Origin: Planctomycetaceae bacterium
Lineage (GTDB): Bacteria; Planctomycetota; Planctomycetia; Planctomycetales; Planctomycetaceae
Length of the DNA: 41,964 bases
Direction of reading: 5' to 3'
Assembly: GCA_020426505.1 (NCBI GenBank)
Contig: JAGQPX010000026.1
Coordinates: forward strand, 1-41,964
Under the pieces are notes generated by a model. It saw only the letters and a program-made list of their open reading frames with translations. It searched no databases and was not told where the DNA came from. The position numbers and the translations under genes were made by a program. Positions 1-6,332 of the stretch are shown here, in pieces (positions within the stretch are counted from its first letter, which is position 1; every line of letters begins with the position of its first letter).

Positions 1-418
<418 letters not shown>

Positions 419-596
419 TTTCGTTGCTGTTTCGCGTGACTGCCACTTGAGGCAGTCAGTGCAAACCAGTGGCGACAATTTGGCAAGCCAACTTTTCACA
501 AGAGCAACACGCTTGTTTCCATCATTTGTATAACGCGGCAGCAGTGTTTCACTGCGCTGCATGCGGCAGCGGTGGCCTCACCGCCCTGCTGTCGAA
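419..596 (+). other. 23S-5S internal transcribed spacer with three hairpins
   Basis: The spacer contains three short perfect stems: an 8-bp stem TGACTGCC/GGCAGTCA (437-444 with 451-458), a 6-bp stem GCAGTG/CACTGC (541-546 with 550-555) and a 6-bp stem GCGGTG/CACCGC (569-574 with 579-584). They are plausible processing sites for separating 23S and 5S rRNA. No tRNA is present in the spacer. Confidence 0.7.
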
Positions 597-708
597 TTCC
601 GGTGACCATATCTGGAAGGTCACACTCGTTCCCATTCCGAACACGACCGTTAAGCTTCCAGAGCCGATGATAGTGCCGCAAGGTGCGAAAGCAGGTTATC
701 GCCGGATC
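597..708 (+). rRNA. rrf: 5S ribosomal RNA
   Basis: The sequence carries the 5S hallmark CCATTCCGAACACGACCGTTAAG near 632-654 and the later block GATGATAGTGC. The closing helix is formed by TCCGGTGA (598-605) with TCGCCGGA-type bases at 699-706, including one G-U pair. Total length is about 110 nt, normal for bacterial 5S. It is followed within 10 bases by a terminator. End positions are good to within a few bases. Confidence 0.93.
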
Positions 709-714
709 CTTTTT

Positions 715-747
715 CCCCGCTTCCCTCATGGGACGCGGGGATTTTTT
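715..747 (+). terminator. Intrinsic terminator of the rRNA operon
   Basis: CCCCGC (715-720) pairs with GCGGGG (735-740). Inside that, TCCC pairs with GGGA around a TCAT loop, with one mismatch between the two stem blocks. A run ATTTTTT follows directly. This is a textbook Rho-independent terminator just after the 5S gene. Confidence 0.9.
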
Positions 748-769
748 GTGCGCTACGCTCGAGTGAACC

Positions 770-782
770 GGTGGCAAAGTGA
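770..782 (+). repeat. Left copy of 13-bp inverted repeat flanking the lipoprotein gene
   Basis: GGTGGCAAAGTGA lies here, and its exact reverse complement TCACTTTGCCACC lies at 1716-1728. Similar GTGGCAAAGTGG text occurs in both orientations inside mutL (10605-10775), so this is a dispersed repeat of this genome. Confidence 0.75.
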
Positions 783-895
783 GAAGTGGCAAAGATGAAC
801 TGATATCTGCCTCCGTGATGCTCGTGAAGCGTTCCTCGCAGAGGAATTCATATCCTCAATGGACCTCTGAGCAATCTTGCGATTGCTATGCTGCA

Positions 896-1624
896 ATGCG
901 AAACACAACCATGCTCTTGATCGTCGTCTTGGTGCTGGGGTGTGAAGTAGAGCGGCCCCCTGACAGAACGTCAAAAGCAATGACCGGATCAATCGCCGAG
1001 AAGGAATCCAATGAACTCGATGCGATCTACATCCTCGAAGAAAGTGATATGCCCTGGGGTGACTATGGCAGCATTCTCGTTCATGGAATGAGCGCTCATC
1101 TTGGCAGAAGAGGGGGCGAGGACGGCCCGATCCAACTTGAAAGGACCGGGCCGTTCGTGCCGCCGATCACGTTTCCCGGAATTGGCGACATCATCGTAAC
1201 GAATGACGTGAAACAGGAGATGGTAAAGGCGGGATTTCGTGGGATCCGTTTTCGTCCTGTCGAAAAGGCACGCATCGTCGAAGTTCGATGGGAAGAATGG
1301 GATCTGACCGCTCCTGAACCGCCATACTATCCAGAAGGCGGAGAACCTGAAGGTTTCATCCTAAACAAACCACATTCTGCGGAACTGGCTGCTGTGGTGG
1401 GCGATCTTTGGGAGGTCGTCCTTTCAGATTCAGCCGAGATGGTTCGCCACGAAAAGCCTGAGAGTCTTGACGTCAAGTTCACCTATGTCGAGGGTTCTTG
1501 GAATGGAAGTGACCTCTTTTCTGTTCCGCAAAATGGTTACAAGTATGCGTCAGCACGTGCAAAGGCGTGGTTGGAAAAAAATGCCGGGGAATGGGTCTCG
1601 TTTCGTAATGGGACGGAACATTGA
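896..1624 (+). CDS. Putative lipoprotein, function unknown
   Basis: This encodes 242 residues. I start at the ATG at 896 because it gives a clean lipoprotein signal: a short n-region, a hydrophobic stretch and lipobox LVLGC with Cys16 as the lipidation site. An upstream in-frame GTG at 779 would bury this signal behind 39 unlikely residues. The mature part is acidic and Pro/Gly/Trp-rich and shows no transmembrane segment, so it is probably membrane-anchored outside the cytoplasmic membrane. The middle (blocks such as LERTGPFVPP and AGFRGIRFRPV) reminds me of immunity-protein-like hypothetical families, but I cannot name one. It sits alone between the rRNA operon and the retron and is bracketed by a 13-bp inverted repeat, which suggests accessory status. 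No Shine-Dalgarno is evident. Confidence 0.65.
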   Translation: MRNTTMLLIVVLVLGCEVERPPDRTSKAMTGSIAEKESNELDAIYILEESDMPWGDYGSILVHGMSAHLGRRGGEDGPIQLERTGPFVPPITFPGIGDIIVTNDVKQEMVKAGFRGIRFRPVEKARIVEVRWEEWDLTAPEPPYYPEGGEPEGFILNKPHSAELAAVVGDLWEVVLSDSAEMVRHEKPESLDVKFTYVEGSWNGSDLFSVPQNGYKYASARAKAWLEKNAGEWVSFRNGTEH

Positions 1625-1715
1625 AACGGTTTGATTCGACCGACAGCGATTTCCGCCTCTGGACAACACTTCAACTGGCAGCACTCCACGAAGCGATACG
1701 AATGGGTGTCACCTG

Positions 1716-1728
1716 TCACTTTGCCACC
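1716..1728 (-). repeat. Right copy of 13-bp inverted repeat flanking the lipoprotein gene
   Basis: TCACTTTGCCACC is the exact reverse complement of 770-782. The two copies enclose about 960 bp holding only the lipoprotein gene. Confidence 0.75.
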
Positions 1729-1748
1729 CAACCACTTTCCGACCACTG

Positions 1749-1776
1749 TTGACGTAAACTCGTGTCTCGCTAACAT
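1749..1776 (+). promoter_or_regulatory. Predicted sigma-70-type promoter of the retron RNA
   Basis: A -35 box TTGACG (1749-1754, 5 of 6 consensus bases) and a -10 box TAACAT (1771-1776, 4 of 6) are separated by 16 bp. Initiation 5-7 bases downstream would fall at 1781-1783, where the a1 arm of the proposed msr-msd RNA begins. That placement was not used to choose the boxes and supports both calls. Confidence 0.6.
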
Positions 1777-1782
1777 GTTGGC

Positions 1783-1947
1783 GCGTGGCTTGGGGGCCCG
1801 ATAAGCTGTTGCCGTCTTCGGCACTGTGGGGTTACCCCACGGGAGAATCGTTGTTCCCATCTCGTCGCGTGAATCTGTGAACGGCAAAGCCTTGTTTGCC
1901 GTTCACAGATTCGCCACAGGATCCGTTACCCGGCCCACGAGCCACGC
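1783..1947 (+). ncRNA. Predicted retron msr-msd RNA
   Basis: This would be the RNA that primes and templates the retron reverse transcriptase. The ends pair as a1/a2: GCGTGGCTTGGGGGCC (1783-1798) with GGCCCACGAGCCACGC (1932-1947). That is 16 positions: 14 Watson-Crick pairs, one G-U and one G-A mismatch. Just inside a1 is ATAAGC; G1805 of its AGC is the expected 2'-branch guanosine. Two compact msr-like hairpins follow: TGCCG-TCTT-CGGCA (1810-1823) and GTGGGG-TTA-CCCCAC (1826-1840). Next comes a perfect 18-bp stem (1871-1912) as the msd. Reverse transcription starting just before a2 and stopping near 1860 would give roughly 65-70 nt of cDNA. The RNA ends 33 nt before the RT start codon, the normal msr-msd-RT order. 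Boundaries and cDNA length are inferred. Confidence 0.78.
1871..1912 (+). repeat. Perfect 18-bp inverted repeat, proposed msd stem-loop
   Basis: GAATCTGTGAACGGCAAA (1871-1888) and TTTGCCGTTCACAGATTC (1895-1912) pair without mismatch around a 6-base loop GCCTTG. It is far from any U-tract, so it does not look like a terminator. It lies 69 bp upstream of the RT gene, inside the a1/a2 bracket. Confidence 0.85.
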
Positions 1948-1980
1948 CGTTTCTTTTTCTCGTCTTCGCAAAGATGCGAT

Positions 1981-3276
1981 ATGGGGTTGCTTGATTTCCT
2001 CCGACGGCTGCTGGGGGGACAACCGGCCTCGCCGAACGATCAACCCTCCGCTCCTGACACGTCGACTCTGGTTCGCGACCCGAGAACGGGGGGAGTAACG
2101 CCCGCTGCTCCAAAGCTGCTGGCCCCCCTGCGTTACCGTTCGAGCCTGAATCGGACAGCGACCGCAGCCGAGCGGGTGGCAGAACTGCCCTACCGCTTTG
2201 CCAATCTGTCGGTCGACGGCGACGGCTATCTCGATCTGTCGACCGATGCAGACGAACGCTGGCTCGAACACTTCGACCTGCCCCACCTGCGGACGCCCGA
2301 GGATCTGGCGAACTTTCTGCAACTGCCGCTCGGCAAGCTGGCATGGCTGACACATCGGTTCGAGGAGGGAGGCCGTCCTGCTGGAGAGAAGGAATCGCAT
2401 TACCATCATCACTGGGTCAAGAAGAAGCTGGGTGGCCATCGGTTGATCGAGGCCCCCAAGCAGACGCTCAAGATGGTGCAGCGGAGAATTCTCCGGGACA
2501 TTCTCGATCATGTGCCGCCTCACCCCGCCGCCCACGGCTTCGTCACCGGTCGGTCGATCCGCACGAACGCTGAGCCTCATGTCGGCAAGTCGGTGCTGCT
2601 GAAGTTCGATCTGCAGAACTTCTATCCCTCGGTTCGCTACTCCCGAGTGGTGGCCATCTTTCGCAGCGTCGGATTCTCACGGGAAGTGGCCATCTGGCTG
2701 GGGCGGCTGACGACGTCCGCGATTCCCGCAAGTCTGAAGTACCCGCAAGATGACCCGAGTGCGTTGTGGATGTATTACCCACGGCATCTCCCTCAGGGGG
2801 CCTGCACCTCCCCTGCCCTGGCGAATCTGTCTGCTTTCGCTTTGGACGTCCGGCTGACCGGCCTCGCCCGCAAGTACGATGTGCACTACACACGGTACGC
2901 GGATGACCTCACATTCTCCGGCACTGGTCGGTTCGGGGGAGCCTTGTCGGAATTCATTCCGCTGGTCACCCACATTGCCAAGTCGGAACGGTTCTATATC
3001 CATCGCCAGAAACGACGGGTGCTGCGGGGCAGTCAGCGGCAGACGGTGGCGGGCGTGGTGGTCAATGAGAAGCCGAACGTTTCGCGACGGGACTTCGACC
3101 GTCTGAAGTCCATTCTTCACAACTGTGCCAAGCACGGCCCGTCGACGCAGAACCACGACGACCATCCGGACTTTGCCGCTCATCTCGCAGGACGAATCGG
3201 CCACGTGCTGCACCTCAACCCCCACAGGGGTGCCAAGCTCCGCGAGCTTTACAATCAGATCGACTGGTCGCGGTGA
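1981..3276 (+). CDS. Retron-type reverse transcriptase
   Basis: 431 residues. RNA-templated DNA synthesis is expected from the palm motifs: LKFDLQNFYPS with Asp210, PQGACTSP (271-278) and YADD (306-309). Retron hallmarks are NAEPH (196-200, the NAxxH motif) and VAGVVVN (356-362) at the position of the retron VTG motif. The intact QGxxxSP block argues against a diversity-generating-element RT, and there is no maturase or intron-endonuclease domain as in group II introns. The N-terminus is long: about 90 polar residues before the conserved start of the fold, then HHWVKKKLGGHRLIEAPK (143-160). This long N-terminus and the motif spelling recall myxobacterial (Mx162-like) retron RTs, from memory. 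Start ATG 1981 lies 33 nt after the a2 arm. No effector domain is fused. Confidence 0.93.
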   Translation: MGLLDFLRRLLGGQPASPNDQPSAPDTSTLVRDPRTGGVTPAAPKLLAPLRYRSSLNRTATAAERVAELPYRFANLSVDGDGYLDLSTDADERWLEHFDLPHLRTPEDLANFLQLPLGKLAWLTHRFEEGGRPAGEKESHYHHHWVKKKLGGHRLIEAPKQTLKMVQRRILRDILDHVPPHPAAHGFVTGRSIRTNAEPHVGKSVLLKFDLQNFYPSVRYSRVVAIFRSVGFSREVAIWLGRLTTSAIPASLKYPQDDPSALWMYYPRHLPQGACTSPALANLSAFALDVRLTGLARKYDVHYTRYADDLTFSGTGRFGGALSEFIPLVTHIAKSERFYIHRQKRRVLRGSQRQTVAGVVVNEKPNVSRRDFDRLKSILHNCAKHGPSTQNHDDHPDFAAHLAGRIGHVLHLNPHRGAKLRELYNQIDWSR

Positions 3277-3429
3277 CGGAGCATCCGCGATTGGCGCGGC
3301 CGCATCTTCGATGCGTCGCTAAACGGGGTGGGGACTCGACTTGCGGATTCGTGGTGATCTCGTGATCCTGTTGCACGTCGGCTGCGTTGTGCTGGTTGAG
3401 ATCGTGAGGGATCGATTGATTGGAGCGAG

Positions 3430-4245
3430 ATGTCCGCTAACCCCTATTCGTGGATATTGCTGCCCGTCCTCAAGCCCGTGTCGCGGACACTGGCGGGGCT
3501 GATCGCGATCCCTGCGTCGCAGCTGTTCCGCCGACGGGTTGTGCGGATTCAGGAGTTGGACGAGGAACTCGAGAAGGACATCGACGAATGGATTCGCGGG
3601 GCACTGCTCCTGCTGCTCGCCACCGCCAACGTCGAAGCGTGGCTGAACGCGCAGTTCTACGAGAAATGGAACGTCAACTGGTTCGATCAGTGGTGGATCA
3701 CCGCAGGTCGTCTGCTGTTGGCGATGGGCGTGATTGAAGCAATGCCCGACCAACAGTTGTTCGCCATCATCCATCCTGGTCCACCGTTGCCGCGATATAT
3801 GTCCGAGTGTGGTCTATGGGGCAGCATTCGTGAGCAATTCAAACCGATCGTCAAAGGGTTGATCTGTCAGTACCTCAATCGATCATCGCCTGTGTTCGTG
3901 ATCATGGCAGCGATCTTCGGCGGATATGTCGCAACACTCTCAGACGAACAGATGGCGATCCTGACGGAACCCGAACTTGCGGAAAGGGCTTTGCACACCA
4001 AAGCTCAGGCGATTGGCTGGGTCTGTTACCTGCTGGCGATCTCTCAGTATCTGATCATCGGCCTGGTGACCTCCCGCGACCGGGCGTTGGACGTGCTCAG
4101 CGAGTTCGACCGCAAGATGGCCGAACGGCGACAGGATCTGATCGAAGAATTCGACATCACCGAATCCAAAACATCCGCCCCCCTCCGCCCCGACTGGATG
4201 GGCGCGACGTATACGACACGACCACCATTAGACGTCGAAAAGTAG
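3430..4245 (+). CDS. Multi-pass membrane protein, function unknown
   Basis: 271 residues with three to four likely transmembrane segments: around GALLLLLATANVEAWL (57-72), WWITAGRLLLAMGVIEAM, VFVIMAAIFGGYVATL and IGWVCYLLAISQYLIIGLV. An acidic amphipathic stretch (QELDEELEKDIDEWIRG) precedes the first, and the C-terminal tail is charged. GGAG sits a few bases before the ATG, supporting the start. The gene lies 153 bp after the retron RT on the same strand, so a role as a membrane effector is conceivable. However, the sequence reads to me like a conserved planctomycete family rather than an accessory gene, and no known effector motif is seen. It ends 3 bp from the convergent gene at 4249. Confidence 0.75.
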   Translation: MSANPYSWILLPVLKPVSRTLAGLIAIPASQLFRRRVVRIQELDEELEKDIDEWIRGALLLLLATANVEAWLNAQFYEKWNVNWFDQWWITAGRLLLAMGVIEAMPDQQLFAIIHPGPPLPRYMSECGLWGSIREQFKPIVKGLICQYLNRSSPVFVIMAAIFGGYVATLSDEQMAILTEPELAERALHTKAQAIGWVCYLLAISQYLIIGLVTSRDRALDVLSEFDRKMAERRQDLIEEFDITESKTSAPLRPDWMGATYTTRPPLDVEK

Positions 4246-4248
4246 TTC

Positions 4249-4803
4249 TCACATTGTCAGGTACCACAACAGCCAGGCTTGAAAGCTGGCGACGCTGGTG
4301 AGGATCGTCTGGCGTCGGCGACGGAATGTCTGATCGAGGGAGCGAATCCATTGTCCCAGATTGGGCATGGTCTGACACATTCGGGTGAAGACCTCTCGCA
4401 CCAGAGTCAGACCCTTTCGACCCGCGCACTCGGCAGCGGCGAGCAGCGTCAACACCAAACATGTGCCGACCGCTTTGGCGAAAAAGAAATAACGCAACCG
4501 CTCAGGTTCGAGACGGATCAGCATCAGCCCGATCGGATTCTCTTCCATGTCGAGTATCTCCAGGCGGAAGGCGTATGTGAGATACGCGTCATAGATGGAT
4601 ACGGCTCCGATGAATATCAGCAGAAGCCAATACCATCTGGCAGCGGTGTCCGGGTTCACTCGCAGTGCGTTACGGATGCGAGCCGTGGGCGAGATGTCAA
4701 ATCTCTCGTTGCCAAGTGCCTGTTCCACGAGGTGCCTCCGGCAGTCTCTCCGCCGATGGTAAACGCAACATCCAGCGGCATCATCTTCTCGTTCCGCAAT
4801 CAC
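4249..4803 (-). CDS. Small membrane protein with DUF5658-like pattern
   Basis: Up to 184 residues from a GTG at 4803. An alternative GTG at 4659 would give 137 residues beginning VNPDTAARWYW, where the conserved part appears to start. The first 30 residues of the long form are Arg/Cys-rich and unlike a real N-terminus. Three hydrophobic segments are visible: WYWLLLIFIGAVSIYDAYL, FFFAKAVGTCLVLTLLAAAE and a C-terminal VASFQAWLLWYL. The pattern D-A-Y-L-T...E-N-P-I-G between the first two resembles small planctomycete membrane proteins of unknown role. It is convergent with the gene ending at 4245. The existence of the gene is likely; its start is uncertain. Confidence 0.65.
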   Translation of the reverse strand: MIAEREDDAAGCCVYHRRRDCRRHLVEQALGNERFDISPTARIRNALRVNPDTAARWYWLLLIFIGAVSIYDAYLTYAFRLEILDMEENPIGLMLIRLEPERLRYFFFAKAVGTCLVLTLLAAAECAGRKGLTLVREVFTRMCQTMPNLGQWIRSLDQTFRRRRQTILTSVASFQAWLLWYLTM

Positions 4804-5029
4804 GATGCCAATCAGGGCGTAAGTGAAGGACGTTGCGTAACTCGCTGGCCGGTCACCTCTTGAGCGTTGTCATTTCTTCAATGTTGAGTCGGACGCCAAT
4901 CGAGAAGGTCCGCGAATCGCTATGACTGCTTATCGTTTGGGCACCCGTCAACTGACCGGATGGCGGAACCGAGCATCGACCAAAGGTCGTTGAAGGAGAC
5001 TTCGAAGGGGGATGCTGTTTATCGGGCTG

Positions 5030-6217
5030 TCACTTCGCGGCGACGATTGATGCCAGCATTTGCTCCGCCTCGCGAGCCTGCGGAGTGTCGGGGTGGTCTT
5101 TGATGAGTTTGACCAGCCATCGCTGTCCGGTGCGTGTGTGTCCCTGTTCGAGATGACGGCGTGCTGTCTTGAGCTTGGCAGCAGCGATGTTTTCGTCCTG
5201 CGTTGTCTGCGTGTCGAAGGCTCCGCGCGTGAGGCTGGCCGTTTCCACAAATCGGTATCGGCCGTTGTTCTCCAAAGCGATGCGCTGCATGACCGCTTCG
5301 CCGTACTCCTCGCTGAGACAAATGGTGTGGATAATGGTGCCGTGCGCGTTGTTGAGATGCACGGTGGCAGCTGTCGAACTGTCGACGTCGCCGTCGGTCA
5401 GGAAGAAGATCACATTGGGTTTCATCTTGAGGGCGGCAAGTAGAGAGGTGAGCGGCTCCGTGCCACCGCCGACCTGCAGATCGTTGTCGATCCAGTCAAT
5501 GACCCTTTGAACATTCTCCGGTGATGCAGGCAGCAGATTCTCCGGCGGGTCGGGAGCCAGCATGCGAAACATTTTGTTGCTGTAGAAGATGACGTAAAAC
5601 TGCTGATAAGGCTGCAACTGCTGGATCGCCAGTGTCAGTTCCTCCTTTGCGGCCTCCATGCGACCTTGATCGGCCATGCTGCCGGACCGGTCGACGACGA
5701 ACACGACCGAGTCGCCTGCGGCCTTGGCTCCGAAGAAGCCGAACCCCCCTCCCCCGCCGACGATGGGACGATCGCCTCCTCGATACGCATCGCCGACCAT
5801 TGCATTGGCGACCTCGATCGCTCCGGCGAGATTGGCGACTGGTTGAATTCTGGGGACCGGGCTGTCGACCAACGAGAGCAACTCCGTTTCGACGCCGTCC
5901 CCCTGATCGAATTCCGTGTTGATGATGAATTCGGACTGGATCGTGGCCGGTTGCGTCACGTATCGCAGCAACTGAAAGCCCACCAGTATCATCATCACAT
6001 GGATTAACAGTGAGAAAACAAAGGCTGTCGTATCCTGCCGCCGATGACGGAACGACGGTTTGTTCAACAGGTGGACAACAAATGGCAACTCCCGCCTCAT
6101 GCGGGCTCGAACAACGACCGGGCTCACCCGTTTCGGCATCCACTTTGGTCGTTGTGGGACCGACTCGTCCTTGCTGCGAACGGAACGACGATCGACGAGT
6201 GTGTCCACGTCCATCAT
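5030..6217 (-). CDS. Membrane-anchored VWA-domain protein
   Basis: 395 residues. A basic N-terminal segment is followed by one transmembrane helix (about 66-83), a Gly-rich linker and a von Willebrand factor A domain. The metal-binding MIDAS motif is DRSGS (Asp176, Ser178, Ser180), with the later Thr in GGGTEP and Asp in LTDGD as the other ligand positions. A helical, TPR-like tail (about 335-390) ends the protein. Such proteins usually scaffold protein-protein contacts at the cytoplasmic membrane. The next gene upstream on this strand is the Ser/Thr kinase ending at 6333, 115 bp away, so the two may be co-transcribed. The ligand is unknown. Confidence 0.85.
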   Translation of the reverse strand: MMDVDTLVDRRSVRSKDESVPQRPKWMPKRVSPVVVRARMRRELPFVVHLLNKPSFRHRRQDTTAFVFSLLIHVMMILVGFQLLRYVTQPATIQSEFIINTEFDQGDGVETELLSLVDSPVPRIQPVANLAGAIEVANAMVGDAYRGGDRPIVGGGGGFGFFGAKAAGDSVVFVVDRSGSMADQGRMEAAKEELTLAIQQLQPYQQFYVIFYSNKMFRMLAPDPPENLLPASPENVQRVIDWIDNDLQVGGGTEPLTSLLAALKMKPNVIFFLTDGDVDSSTAATVHLNNAHGTIIHTICLSEEYGEAVMQRIALENNGRYRFVETASLTRGAFDTQTTQDENIAAAKLKTARRHLEQGHTRTGQRWLVKLIKDHPDTPQAREAEQMLASIVAAK

Positions 6218-6332
6218 TCCGAGGTTCCTGCGCTGCTAAATCCGGGACCGATCACGGGCTTCGAAAATGCGTTCGATCGATCTGCAATGGGAGATGTGAG
6301 ATTTGGAATCGCGGAGCTGATTCCCACGCGAT

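Noticed and set aside
1537..1887. 116-codon minus-strand open frame across the retron RNA region
   Set aside because: It overlaps the lipoprotein gene end and half of the proposed msd stem, has no ribosome site, and reads as random residues.
1832..2580. Two long minus-strand frames opposite the start of the RT gene
   Set aside because: They are antisense to clear RT motifs and are Arg/Gly-rich in the way expected of GC-rich shadow frames.
1981..3276. RT as a group II intron maturase or a diversity-generating retroelement
   Set aside because: There is no maturase or endonuclease domain and no intron domain V. The motif QGACTSP is the common type, not the altered SQ form of diversity-generating RTs, and no template/variable repeat pair was noticed.
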